Made by a program: the position numbers and the translations under genes. From JAEVLT01 sp050496765 (GTDB lineage: Bacteria; Bacillota; Bacilli; Bacillales; Cytobacillaceae), in contig NZ_JBNWEO010000011.1 of NCBI RefSeq assembly GCF_050496765.1, positions 1 through 64,000 of the forward strand: a DNA stretch of 64,000 nt. The letters are read 5' to 3'. The notes below the pieces were generated by a model. The model worked only from the letters and a program-made list of their open reading frames with translations. It did not search any database and had not been told where the DNA came from. Shown here in pieces: positions 24,345-33,220 of the stretch (the stretch's first letter is position 1; every line of letters begins with the position of its first letter).

Positions 24345-26507
24345 TTGCAAAAAAATAAAAAAATCTTTGCACTCGATATCGGAACCCGCTCAGTAGTTGG
24401 AATTATTCTCGAAAAAATGGACGGAATTTTTCAAGTTGTTGATATCTTATCGAAAGAGCATGCAGAACGGGCCATGCTTGATGGTCAAATCCATGATGTT
24501 TTGGCCGTTTCAAAAGTAATTACCGGAATTAAGGAAGCATTAGAAGAAAAGCATGGTTCGCTACACAATGTTTGCGTTGCAGCAGCGGGCAGATCATTAA
24601 AAACAGAACGAGCTAAAGCAGTCGTTTCCATTCAGGGCAAACCGATGATGCTCAAACAGGATATCCTTCATTTGGAGTTAACTGCTGTCCAGTCAGCTCA
24701 AGCAAAAGTGGCCGAAAAACAGTCTTCTACTCAAAGTCATACATACTACTGCGTCGGCTATTCCGTTCTTTACTACCATCTTGATGGAGAAGAAATTGGC
24801 AACTTAATTGATCAACAAGGAACGGAAGCATCTGCGGAAATCATCGCTACCTTTCTCCCAAAAGTTGTCGTCGAGTCATTAATGGCTGCTCTCCATCGTT
24901 CGGGATTGGAGATGGAGGCTTTAACACTTGAACCAATCGCAGCGATTAACGTCCTCATCCCTCCTTCCATGCGCCGTTTAAATGTTGCCTTGGTGGACAT
25001 TGGTGCAGGGACTTCCGATATTGCGATTACGGACTCCGGTACCGTTGTGGCATATGGAATGGTACCAGTTGCCGGGGATGAAATCACCGAAGCCATTAGC
25101 GATCAGTTTTTATTGGACTTTCCGCTTGCAGAACAAGCAAAAAGGGAGCTGAACACTAAGGAACAAATCACCATTACCGATATCCTTGGTTTTGAGACAA
25201 CTATAGAAAGCCCTGAGGTAATCAGCCAAATCAACCCGGCCTTGGATCATCTTGCTGCAGCAATCTGCCAGGAAATTAGCCGGCTAAATAACAATAAACC
25301 GCCAAAAGCGGTTATGCTTGTTGGCGGTGGCAGTTTAACCCCGAAGCTACCGGAAAAAATGGCAGCCATTTTGCAACTCCCGGCGAATCGTGTTGCCATT
25401 AGGGGAATTGATGCGATCTCCTCGTTAACCATTGCCGAGCACATCCAAAGAGGCCCTGAGCTTGTCACGCCGATCGGAATTGCAATTGCTGCACAAAGCA
25501 CCCCTGTGCAATATGTTTCAATAAATGTAAATGGGAATCCAGTACGCCTTTTTGATATCAAAGAAGTAACGGTAGGAGATAGCCTTATCACTGCGGGAAT
25601 AAAGATGAGCAAACTATACGGAAAGCCGGGGCTTGCAAAAATCGTCACGCTTAACAATCAAATGGTAACAATTCCCGGAAAGCTCGGGGAAGCTCCAATT
25701 CTATTACTGAATGACAAGTCTTGTTCGCTTGACGATCCCGTCCAAAATGGCGATCAAATCATTGTTGAAAAAGGAGCAGATGGACAGCCAACCGCTTTGC
25801 AAATTAAAGATTTAATTGATCATATTCCCAATAGTAATTTAACAGTAAATGGAGAGGCATTGGAAATTTCGCCAGTTGTTATCTGCAATGGGGTAGTAAC
25901 AACAAACACCAAAATGGTCGAAGATCGCGACGAAATTATTTATAGGCACCCCGAAACGATTGAAGAGCTGCTTGAACATATTGACCGGGCAGATGATTTT
26001 ACAGCTCTTGAACCATTTTATCTGACGGTGAATGGAATAGAAATGGAAGTTCCCTTTGCGAGCGGTAAACTTTTGCTTAATGGAGCTGAAACAACAAAAA
26101 ATGCGCCAGTTCAAGACACGGATCGGATTGAAATGGTGAATGGAAAAAAAGTAACAGTAAAACGATTTGCCGAATGGAAAAACATTCAGCTTGAAAAAAG
26201 CATCCCCATTTTTTTTAATGGCAAACAAATGACCCTATCGAAAAAAGCGGCTGACGTTATTCGTGACGGTCATGCATTGAAAGAAAATGACGAGCTTTTT
26301 AGCGGTGACCACTTGACGATTGTTGATCATCCATCAGATCCGTTTATTTTCCAGGATCTCTTCCGCCAAGTTGAAATTGAAGTACCGGAAAAAACAACCG
26401 GGCCGTACATTTTATTAAAAAACAACCAGCCAACAACTTTTTATGATCAAGTTAATTCTGGGGATGATCTAAAAATCGTCTGGCCTCTTGCTGAGAAAGT
26501 TTATTAA
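24345..26507 (+). CDS. FtsA/PilM-like actin-fold protein with beta-rich C-terminal repeats
   Basis: About 720 residues from TTG 24345, which has AGAAGGTG at a good distance (the GTG at 24333 overlaps it). The first 370 residues are an actin-fold ATPase: LDIGTRSVVGIILE (phosphate 1), LVDIGAGTSDIAITDSG (phosphate 2), VMLVGGGSLTPKLPEKM (adenosine). The second half holds several repeats of the form short beta strand, VNG/LNN, GD.I (for example LNNQMVTIPGKLGEAPILLLND, NGDQIIVEKG, FYLTVNGIEMEVPF, FFNGKQMTLSK), probably ubiquitin-like or MoaD-like domains. Such proteins are annotated as FtsA-domain proteins in Bacillaceae but the role is unknown; canonical ftsA is elsewhere. Monocistronic with a strong terminator. 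Confidence 0.8.
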   Translation: MQKNKKIFALDIGTRSVVGIILEKMDGIFQVVDILSKEHAERAMLDGQIHDVLAVSKVITGIKEALEEKHGSLHNVCVAAAGRSLKTERAKAVVSIQGKPMMLKQDILHLELTAVQSAQAKVAEKQSSTQSHTYYCVGYSVLYYHLDGEEIGNLIDQQGTEASAEIIATFLPKVVVESLMAALHRSGLEMEALTLEPIAAINVLIPPSMRRLNVALVDIGAGTSDIAITDSGTVVAYGMVPVAGDEITEAISDQFLLDFPLAEQAKRELNTKEQITITDILGFETTIESPEVISQINPALDHLAAAICQEISRLNNNKPPKAVMLVGGGSLTPKLPEKMAAILQLPANRVAIRGIDAISSLTIAEHIQRGPELVTPIGIAIAAQSTPVQYVSINVNGNPVRLFDIKEVTVGDSLITAGIKMSKLYGKPGLAKIVTLNNQMVTIPGKLGEAPILLLNDKSCSLDDPVQNGDQIIVEKGADGQPTALQIKDLIDHIPNSNLTVNGEALEISPVVICNGVVTTNTKMVEDRDEIIYRHPETIEELLEHIDRADDFTALEPFYLTVNGIEMEVPFASGKLLLNGAETTKNAPVQDTDRIEMVNGKKVTVKRFAEWKNIQLEKSIPIFFNGKQMTLSKKAADVIRDGHALKENDELFSGDHLTIVDHPSDPFIFQDLFRQVEIEVPEKTTGPYILLKNNQPTTFYDQVNSGDDLKIVWPLAEKVY

Positions 26508-26512
26508 GAAAA

Positions 26513-26540
26513 ACCGGGCACAATCCGCCCGGTCCTTTTT
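26513..26540 (+). terminator. Terminator of the FtsA-like gene
   Basis: ACCGGGC - 7 bases - GCCCGGT followed by CCTTTTTAG, 6 bp after the stop. Confidence 0.88.
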
Positions 26541-26550
26541 AGTTTAGCGG

Positions 26551-26633
26551 ATTAGGAAAGCCTCTAGTGACCGTTTTGACGCGAAAAACAGGTGATTCGG
26601 GCATTCGGGAAGCTCCTAGTGACCGTTTTACCC
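26551..26633 (+). repeat. Two diverged units of the 52-bp repeat family
   Basis: CTAGTGACCGTTTT occurs at 26564 and again at 26616, exactly 52 bp apart; the second is preceded by GGGCATTCGGGAAGCTC. The large array at 47054-47937 has the same period and the same landmark order (GGGCATTACTCC, then CTAATGACCG). This is therefore a small, diverged copy of that family, placed between two convergent genes. Confidence 0.65.
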
Positions 26634-26647
26634 TGAATTCATTTTTT

Positions 26648-26980
26648 TTATTCATTTTCTTTCGCTGCATCTTCCAATGACTTTACTTTTATTTTCCAAT
26701 GTGATGTGTTCCATACGGGCTTGCCGTTGACAAATAAAATCGCTTGCGGGCTTTCATGTTTGATTTGAAAACGATCCTCGATTTCACTTGATAGCGGTCT
26801 TGCGTCCTGGACAGCAAGAAAATAAGTTGGGATTTGCTGTTGTCCTTCAGCATATTTTTGATATTCCTGGTATGCCGCTCCACTAATCGGACATGTTAAG
26901 CTGTGCTTCATTAAGAAAAATCTTTCCTCTTTTTCTACAAGTTCATCAAACTGTTCAACCGAATCGAGTTTTTTTAGCAT
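26648..26980 (-). CDS. ytxJ: YtxJ, thioredoxin-fold bacillithiol-related protein
   Basis: 110 residues from ATG 26980, which follows GGAGGG; a longer reading from 27016 has no Shine-Dalgarno. Thioredoxin-like fold with a single conserved cysteine in KHSLTCPISGAAYQEY (about residue 31) and the cis-proline segment HESPQAILFVNGKPVWNTSHWKI. Members are called monothiol bacilliredoxin-type proteins and are thought to act on bacillithiol mixed disulphides in the cytosol. Last gene of the ytxG-ytxH-ytxJ operon, 85 bp after ytxH. The upstream sigma-B-like promoter suggests general-stress expression. Confidence 0.9.
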   Translation of the reverse strand: MLKKLDSVEQFDELVEKEERFFLMKHSLTCPISGAAYQEYQKYAEGQQQIPTYFLAVQDARPLSSEIEDRFQIKHESPQAILFVNGKPVWNTSHWKIKVKSLEDAAKENE

Positions 26981-27065
26981 TGATCCAATCCCTCCAAAAA
27001 TAAACGGTGAAGCCATTTTACCACTTCACCGTTCGGTAAACAAATCATTTTGATTAGCCAAAAAG

Positions 27066-27473
27066 TTATTTCACGCTAATCCGATTCTCTTCTTCCTCCA
27101 ATGCCCGCTTGGCTTCTTCCAGCCTTCTTTGCACTTCTTCATCGCTATCCATCATTTCGTTGACGGCCGCTTCATGATCAGGCTTGACCGGTTCTAAAGA
27201 AATATAGGCTGTTGGTGCACTGTCTTCGGGTATATCCTGTTTCCCAGGAACAAAGGATCCCCGCAGCTGCAGTGATTGATCCATCAGTCTGTTCAACTGT
27301 TGATTTAATTTGCTCCGAAGCTCCTTTCCCGCTTTAGGGGCAAGCAGCATACCGGCAGCGGCACCGGCAATCCCGCCGATAAACGCGCCAAGCAAAAATT
27401 TGTTTCCACCCTTCTTTTCGTCGGCCGTTCTATTTTGATGATTTTCGCGCGTCTCATATTCCCTGCTGGCCAT
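27066..27473 (-). CDS. ytxH: YtxH-family stress protein
   Basis: 135 residues. One Gly/Ala-rich transmembrane segment (FLLGAFIGGIAGAAAGMLLAPKAGKELR, about 27-53) is preceded by a polar N-terminus and followed by a long charged, probably helical tail with EEEE and KRALEEEENR. The GAxAGMLLAPKSGKE motif defines the YtxH domain. The biochemical role is unknown; in B. subtilis it is a sigma-B/sigma-H-controlled stress gene. Starts 23 bp after ytxG. The RBS is AGGAGGATTT before ATG 27473. Confidence 0.9.
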   Translation of the reverse strand: MASREYETRENHQNRTADEKKGGNKFLLGAFIGGIAGAAAGMLLAPKAGKELRSKLNQQLNRLMDQSLQLRGSFVPGKQDIPEDSAPTAYISLEPVKPDHEAAVNEMMDSDEEVQRRLEEAKRALEEEENRISVK

Positions 27474-27496
27474 AAATCCAAATCCTCCTATAAAAA

Positions 27497-27970
27497 TTAA
27501 TTTGAACGAGCATTAACACGCTCACTTGCCATAATCTCATGTTCTGAAACAGTCGTTTTCTGCTTTCGTTCTTTCCACTTGTCCTTTAACTCCATTAAAA
27601 CATTTCCCCACTGAATGACTTGCGAGAGTTTATCCTTATTTTGCTCTACTTGCTTGTCCACCTTGTAACTGATCGATTGCAATGTTTGATTAAAGTGGCT
27701 GACGGTTGCCCCCACATCTTTTACCGCATCCACAACGCTGTTTAAACTTTCCGATTTTTGCTGAATATCATCGGCAATGGCATTTGTTTTATGTAAAAGC
27801 ACCGTTGTTTCATTTGTTACCCCGTTCAGCTGTTTTTCCAAACCATCTAATGTTTTTGAGACACTTTCTAACGTCAAGCTCAGCGATTGCAATGCCTTTG
27901 CTAAAAAAATCACTAGGACAAGGAACGCAATTGCAATCAAAGCAACACTTAAATACAAGATAATTTGCAT
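27497..27970 (-). CDS. ytxG: YtxG, DUF948 membrane-anchored coiled-coil protein
   Basis: 157 residues from ATG 27970 behind GGAGGTG at a 6-bp spacing; ATG 27985 is upstream of that site. An N-terminal transmembrane helix (IILYLSVALIAIAFLVLVIFLA) is followed by about 100 residues of heptad repeat (LQSLSLTLESVSKTLDGLEKQLNGV...) typical of DUF948, then a basic tail. The topology suggests a membrane-tethered cytosolic or extracellular coiled coil. First gene of ytxGHJ, 38 bp downstream of a sigma-B-type promoter. Confidence 0.9.
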   Translation of the reverse strand: MQIILYLSVALIAIAFLVLVIFLAKALQSLSLTLESVSKTLDGLEKQLNGVTNETTVLLHKTNAIADDIQQKSESLNSVVDAVKDVGATVSHFNQTLQSISYKVDKQVEQNKDKLSQVIQWGNVLMELKDKWKERKQKTTVSEHEIMASERVNARSN

Positions 27971-28008
27971 ACTTGGCACCTCCACGATAATCTAACTTTT
28001 ATTATGTA

Positions 28009-28033
28009 TTACCCAACCTGTTTTGATCTAAAC
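28009..28033 (-). promoter_or_regulatory. Sigma-B-type promoter of ytxGHJ
   Basis: On the minus strand GTTTAG (28028-28033) - 13 bp - GGGTAA (28009-28014), close to the sigma-B consensus GTTTAA-N12-14-GGGTAT. The position, 38 bp before ytxG, and the known stress control of the homologous operon support it. Confidence 0.78.
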
Positions 28034-28155
28034 AACAACAATAAGCCGTCATTACGGACCTAGTAATGGAATATACTTACAAATGCACATTTTTCCGGCT
28101 ACTTCACTACAGAAGAATTGTATCATATATTTCGGCAAAGGCGTTACGGTAAATC

Positions 28156-28185
28156 AAAAACTCGCCAAGGAAATGGCGAGTTTTT
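28156..28185 (-). terminator. Terminator of murC
   Basis: On the minus strand AAAAACTCGCC - ATTTCCTT - GGCGAGTTTTT starts 2 bp after the murC stop. Confidence 0.88.
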
Positions 28186-28187
28186 CG

Positions 28188-29486
28188 TTACGATATTTGT
28201 TTTTCATATGCTTCTTGAAACTTCTGAATGTCTCCGGCTCCCATGAAAATAATGATACTGTTCTCATGTTTTTGGAGTAAAGCTGTGTTTTCCTCTGAAA
28301 GGATTTCCGCACCCGCAATTTTTTCCTGTAAATCTTTGATGGACAGCTTTCCGTGATTTTCACGGGCCGAACCAAATATTTCACATAAATAAACTTGATC
28401 CGCCATGCTTAAACTTTCGGCAAAATAACCTAAAAAAGCTTGCGTCCGCGAAAAAGTATGCGGCTGGAAGACTGCGACAATTTGCTGTTCAGGATATTTT
28501 TGCCTTGCTGCATTCAGCGTTGCTTTAATTTCAGTCGGATGGTGGGCATAATCATCAATTAAGATTTGCGAACCCATTTTCTTTTCAGAAAACCGTCTTT
28601 TTACCCCATGGAAAGTCAACAAGTTTTGCTTTACGACATCCGCATTGATTTCCTCGTAATGGCATACGGCAATAACGGCCAATGAATTTAACACATTGTG
28701 ATCCCCAAAGGTCGGGATTGAGAAGGTATTGTAAAAATTGTTGCGAATAAACACATCGAAAGTTGTCCCTTCTGTTGTCTTCACCACATTTTTTGCCTGA
28801 TAATCATTTTCTTCCCCGAAACCGTAGAAAAGCACAGGCACCTTCGCTTGAATCTTTTGCAGCTGTTCATCATCACCACAAGCAAAAATTCCTTTTTTAA
28901 CTTGGAGAGCCATTTCTTGAAAAGCGGAAAAGACATCGTCAATATTGGCAAAATAATCAGGATGATCAAAATCTATATTCGTCATGATCGCATAGTCTGG
29001 AAAATAGGATAAGAAATGTCTTCTGTATTCACAGGCCTCAAATACAAAGTATTCGGCATTTTCCTCGCCTTTGCCTGTACCGTCGCCAATTAAAAAGGCA
29101 GTAGGCTTAGCCCCTTTCATCACATGTGCAAGCAACCCCGTTGTTGACGTCTTACCGTGAGCCCCCGCCACAGCGATGCTTGTGAAGTTTTGCATGAAAT
29201 CTCCTAAAAAGCGATGGTAACGGACAATTGGAAGTCCCAGCTTCATAGCCTCTTGAATTTCTTCATGTGTATCAGGAAACGCATTTCCTGCAATAATGGT
29301 CATTCCCGGCTGAATATTTTCCTTTTGAAAGGGAAGGATCTTTATTCCTGATTGTTCAAGGGCTTGTTGCGTAAAAAATCGTTTTTCGACATCGGAACCC
29401 TGCACTTGAAAATTCATATCATGCAGTACTTGTGCCAGAGCACTCATTCCGGACCCCTTTATACCTACAAAATGGTAAATAGTCAT
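28188..29486 (-). CDS. murC: UDP-N-acetylmuramate-L-alanine ligase
   Basis: 432 residues from ATG 29486 behind GGAGG; the longer reading adds MVGGSY with no ribosome site. Adds L-alanine to UDP-MurNAc, the first stem-peptide step of peptidoglycan synthesis, in the cytosol. The Rossmann start YHFVGIKGSGMSALAQVL, the ATP-loop GAHGKTSTTG (108-117), the central-domain NIDFDHPDYF, and the ligase C-domain DDYAHHPTEIKATL are all present. Monocistronic here, flanked by terminators, upstream of ytxGHJ as in B. subtilis. Confidence 0.97.
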   Translation of the reverse strand: MTIYHFVGIKGSGMSALAQVLHDMNFQVQGSDVEKRFFTQQALEQSGIKILPFQKENIQPGMTIIAGNAFPDTHEEIQEAMKLGLPIVRYHRFLGDFMQNFTSIAVAGAHGKTSTTGLLAHVMKGAKPTAFLIGDGTGKGEENAEYFVFEACEYRRHFLSYFPDYAIMTNIDFDHPDYFANIDDVFSAFQEMALQVKKGIFACGDDEQLQKIQAKVPVLFYGFGEENDYQAKNVVKTTEGTTFDVFIRNNFYNTFSIPTFGDHNVLNSLAVIAVCHYEEINADVVKQNLLTFHGVKRRFSEKKMGSQILIDDYAHHPTEIKATLNAARQKYPEQQIVAVFQPHTFSRTQAFLGYFAESLSMADQVYLCEIFGSARENHGKLSIKDLQEKIAGAEILSEENTALLQKHENSIIIFMGAGDIQKFQEAYEKQIS

Positions 29487-29783
29487 ATAAGAACCTCCAA
29501 CCAACGTCTATCTCTAGAACAGTATATGACATCTGTCTGTATTTGCTAATTGTACCATGAAAAGCGATGGGCGGTTTACCGCATGATTTTTTTACAGATT
29601 TATGTACCCCCTAAAGCTCTTTCGATGCACATTAGCCTGCCCCTAAAATAGAAAACTTTTGAGTATGTCAATCACATTTAACTATTATAGCACTGTTCCT
29701 TCGTAAAAACTATTTGGTTTTTACTGTTTGAATTCAATCTTCCACTTGTTTTATTTCCGCCTTTTTGCTCTCGTAACTACGGG

Positions 29784-32192
29784 TTAATTCGCTTCCTGGA
29801 TCGATTCAAGATCAGACGGGGTAATGTAAACTTCCCGCGGTTTGCTTCCATTTGCCCCAGAGATAAATCCTTGCTGCTCCATTAAATCCATTAATCTTGC
29901 GGCACGGTTGTAACCGATTTTAAAGCGGCGCTGCAGGCTGGATGTTGACGCTCCTCCCTGTTCCACCACAAATTCACATGCTTCATAGAAAAGCTCATCT
30001 TCTTCATCGGAAATTCGCGCTTTTTTTAAAAGCTCTTCTTGTTCGAATAAATAGTCCGGTTCCTGCTGCTCACGAACATGCGCAACAACTGTATCAATTT
30101 CTTCATCAGAAACAAATGTCCCTTGTAAGCGAACAGGCTTGGAAGATCCGTTCTCTAAGAAAAGCATATCCCCGCGCCCAAGAAGTTTTTCCGCACCGCC
30201 AATATCAATGATCGTTCGGGAATCGATTTGCGACGAAACAGAAAACGCAATCCGGGTCGGAACATTTGCTTTGATGAGCCCAGTAATGACATCGACGGAA
30301 GGCCTTTGAGTCGCGATGATCAAATGAATGCCGCAAGCCCTTGCTTTTTGGGCGATTCGGCAAATCGCTTCTTCAACATCTGCAGGCGACATCATCATTA
30401 AATCCGCCAATTCATCGATAACAATCACAATAAACGGTAGCTTGTCCGCATATCTTTTGTGTTCTTGTGCCAGTTCATTAAAGCGGTTGATGTCGCGGAC
30501 ACCCGTATGAGCGAACAACTCGTACCGGCGCTCCATTTCATCTACTGCCCACTTCAGTGCAGCCGTCGCTGCTTTAACGTCCGTGATCACGGGACTGACA
30601 AGATGCGGGATGCGGTTATACGGTGCCAGCTCGACCATTTTTGGATCAATTAATAAAAGTTTTACATCATTGGGACTTGCTTTAAACATCAAACTGGTGA
30701 GAATCGAATTAATGCAGACACTTTTTCCCGATCCAGTTGCACCAGCAATCAGACCGTGCGGCATTTTTTTCAAGTCAGTGACAATCGGTTTTCCCGAAAT
30801 ATCAAGACCTAAAACAGCCGTTAAAGGCGATGAAGATTGCCTGAAGATTTCGCTTTGAATGATTTCACGAATCAATACCGGTCTGGACTTCTGGTTTGGA
30901 ACCTCAATCCCAATCGTATGTTTTCCCGGGATTGGCGCCTCAATCCGAATATCGCGGGCGGCAAGGCTCAATTTAATATCATCGGTCAAGTTTGTTACTT
31001 TATTTACTTTTACACCCGGCTCCGGCTGAACTTCAAACCTGGTTACGGACGGGCCTTGCGTGACATTGACAACATTTGCCCCAACATTAAAATTTTGCAA
31101 CGTCCTGTTTAGCAAATCCGTTTGTCCATCTACCCATTCAAAATCCATTGTTTCCGCAACGGGCGGATGAAGGAGGTTAACTGCGGGAAATTGATACGAG
31201 CCTTTGACTTCTTCCGACTGGATCATTTGTTCTGAAACTGGTCTAGTAAACTGATTCTCTTGTTGCAAAAGGTTTGAACGTAAAGGATTGCTTGCTTCCT
31301 TTTTTTCAATGATTTGCGCAGGCTTTGATGTTGTTTCTGCTTGACAATGTTCCTCCGTTGCTGCGGCAGTTTGGTGGGCAGCTATTTTTTCGGAAAGCCA
31401 TGGGTGTTTCTTTTTTTCATCCCATTTTTTCTTATCTGACTTGAGCATCATGACATTGAATGGAAGATGCTGCCTTCTCTGTTTTTTCGGTTCCAACGAC
31501 TCTTCTGATTCTTTCGGTTCGTTCCCCGCAGAAACTGAAACGAAGGTCTCTTCTCCCGGCTGCAGTACTTCATTTTCAACTATTTCTTCAACCAATGCTG
31601 AACTTTCATTTACATGGCCGTGATCTTGCCTTTTTGCCGGGAAAACATCTGTGTTTGTTTGACTGATTTTTTCTTCCGTTCTTTCCCTTTCTTCTTCCTC
31701 CCACTGTGCCATCTGCGGAACTTGGCTTTCAAGGGGCGGTGAAAAATCGCTCAGCACATGTTCGATTGGCTCGCTGCTATTTTTGGGCCGCTGAAACCCA
31801 AAAATGGGTGAAGGGATTTCAGTTGGCCGAAACGGAGCAGTACTAAACACTCTCGGACTTGGCTGTTTTTTCAATGGCGGATCGTTTTCTTTTCTTTTCT
31901 CTTGATTTACCGGCGGCTGCACCTGCTTTGGCTTTCTTTTCTCCTGATTTACCAAAGGCTGCGTCTGCTTTGGCTTTCTTTTCTCATGCCCAATTGCTTC
32001 GTCCGGAATGATCGGAAAGCGAAATTTCCCCTTCGGGTATTGGTACGCGATCCGGGCATCCATTTCTTTTGTCTGATGTTGCCGATTTACCAACTCGTCC
32101 TCATGTGGTTCCGGATAAAATTCATCTTCCCCTGGATTATTTTCGTGTTCATTTTTTTTGAACAGTTGAAAAAACGTTTGGATCCAACTCAA
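29784..32192 (-). CDS. sftA: SftA, soluble FtsK/SpoIIIE-type DNA translocase
   Basis: 802 residues starting at TTG 32192 (MSWIQTFFQLF, as in B. subtilis YtpS/SftA). No transmembrane helices. A long low-complexity linker (1-400) includes a 13-residue repeat, KRKPKQ(T/V)QP(L/P)VNQE, repeated 2.5 times at about 71-105. The motor domain has Walker A GATGSGKSV and Walker B VIVIDELADLMM, and the C-terminal gamma winged helix (about 735-800, GASTSSLQRRFKIGYNRAARLMDLMEQQG) reads oriented DNA motifs. It pumps chromosome arms away from the division septum. The Shine-Dalgarno (AAAGAGTGA) is weak. ytpR, usually its upstream partner, is missing. Confidence 0.95.
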   Translation of the reverse strand: MSWIQTFFQLFKKNEHENNPGEDEFYPEPHEDELVNRQHQTKEMDARIAYQYPKGKFRFPIIPDEAIGHEKRKPKQTQPLVNQEKRKPKQVQPPVNQEKRKENDPPLKKQPSPRVFSTAPFRPTEIPSPIFGFQRPKNSSEPIEHVLSDFSPPLESQVPQMAQWEEEERERTEEKISQTNTDVFPAKRQDHGHVNESSALVEEIVENEVLQPGEETFVSVSAGNEPKESEESLEPKKQRRQHLPFNVMMLKSDKKKWDEKKKHPWLSEKIAAHQTAAATEEHCQAETTSKPAQIIEKKEASNPLRSNLLQQENQFTRPVSEQMIQSEEVKGSYQFPAVNLLHPPVAETMDFEWVDGQTDLLNRTLQNFNVGANVVNVTQGPSVTRFEVQPEPGVKVNKVTNLTDDIKLSLAARDIRIEAPIPGKHTIGIEVPNQKSRPVLIREIIQSEIFRQSSSPLTAVLGLDISGKPIVTDLKKMPHGLIAGATGSGKSVCINSILTSLMFKASPNDVKLLLIDPKMVELAPYNRIPHLVSPVITDVKAATAALKWAVDEMERRYELFAHTGVRDINRFNELAQEHKRYADKLPFIVIVIDELADLMMMSPADVEEAICRIAQKARACGIHLIIATQRPSVDVITGLIKANVPTRIAFSVSSQIDSRTIIDIGGAEKLLGRGDMLFLENGSSKPVRLQGTFVSDEEIDTVVAHVREQQEPDYLFEQEELLKKARISDEEDELFYEACEFVVEQGGASTSSLQRRFKIGYNRAARLMDLMEQQGFISGANGSKPREVYITPSDLESIQEAN

Positions 32193-32310
32193 AAACTATC
32201 ACTCTTTCTACCATCATCTATCATTCTATTTTAGCAGTATTTGCGAAAAATTCGACAGAAAATCGAAGAATAGGACATTTTATATACAATTTGGTTGAAA
32301 ATTCCTTTTT

Positions 32311-32344
32311 AAAAGCCAAGAGACCGTTTTAGACGGTCTCTTGG
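32311..32344 (-). terminator. Terminator of ytpPQ
   Basis: On the minus strand CCAAGAGACCGT - CTAA - ACGGTCTCTTGG is followed by CTTTTAAAAAGG. It separates ytpQ from sftA. Confidence 0.85.
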
Positions 32345-32353
32345 TGGAAACGT

Positions 32354-33151
32354 TTAGTTTCGCCTTTTTCCTAAAATAAAAATAGGCTCCAATTCGCCGT
32401 TTTCATATACGAACGATAAGGCGGTAATGGGCACATGTCCGCTTGCAAAGAAGCTCATTGTCATCTGTGCCAGCACATCATACCCGGTTTGATTACGGAT
32501 ATCCGCAATAATCAGCACATCTTGATGGGGGACCGCAAGCAGCATTTCCCCGGTGATCTTTTTTTCAAAATCATTTAAGAAACCTTTGTTTAAAATCCGG
32601 CTTGCATCATACCCGTCATTCGTATTGAGAAAATAAAACAGATTCCCGGCAACATGGTCCTCTTTTAAGGGCGTCGGCAACGATCTGGCATTAAATAAGG
32701 CTATTTCTTTCACCCTGTTCGCTGCCCATCCCTCTCGTTCAAGCATAGTTAAATCAAGTAACCGGTAGGTCTTACCCATGTCCAAGGCATAGAAAATTCT
32801 TGTTTCCGCTGTATGTTCATCAAAAAGGAACGCCACGCCTTCGTTTGTTTCTGTCGGAAAAGAGGTAGACCGGATAACCGGATAAATCGTTTTTTCATGC
32901 CCTGGAAACTGGATTTGACTATCCATGGCACGAAGCCCTTCTTCAACGTAATACACGACTTCGTTAATGGCTTTTTCTTTTTCAGTATGCCATTTTGCCG
33001 CAATGTCGGCCACAGAAATGGTAATTCCTTTGCCGTTTGATTTATTTTCAATACGTAGTTGTTCTTTTTCCCTGTCGTATCGGATGGTTCGTTCAGCAGA
33101 TGCCAAGCGTCTCTCGAGTTCCTTTTTCATTTTCAAACTATCCATCTTCAC
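32354..33151 (-). CDS. ytpQ: YtpQ, DUF1444 family protein
   Basis: About 265 residues. GTG 33151 (reading VKMDSLKMKKELERRL, like MKM in B. subtilis) has GGAGGG at proper distance; ATG 33145 is the alternative. DUF1444 blocks are clear: DREKEQLRIENKSNGKGITISVADI, GHEKTIYPVIRSTSFP, DEHTAETRIFYALDMGKTYRLLD. The protein is soluble and its function is unknown. Second gene after ytpP, from which it is separated by a hairpin. A strong terminator follows. Confidence 0.9.
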   Translation of the reverse strand: MKMDSLKMKKELERRLASAERTIRYDREKEQLRIENKSNGKGITISVADIAAKWHTEKEKAINEVVYYVEEGLRAMDSQIQFPGHEKTIYPVIRSTSFPTETNEGVAFLFDEHTAETRIFYALDMGKTYRLLDLTMLEREGWAANRVKEIALFNARSLPTPLKEDHVAGNLFYFLNTNDGYDASRILNKGFLNDFEKKITGEMLLAVPHQDVLIIADIRNQTGYDVLAQMTMSFFASGHVPITALSFVYENGELEPIFILGKRRN

Positions 33152-33183
33152 ATTCTTCCCTCCTCGTTTCAATGTAAACAAAA

Positions 33184-33208
33184 TCTCCACCTCATGATGA
33201 GATGGAGA
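33184..33208 (-). terminator. Hairpin between ytpP and ytpQ
   Basis: On the minus strand TCTCCATCTCA - TCA - TGAGGTGGAGA with a G-T pair, followed by TTTTGTTT. It could be a partial terminator that lowers ytpQ expression relative to ytpP. Confidence 0.5.
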
Positions 33209-33220
33209 GGTTATGGTCCG

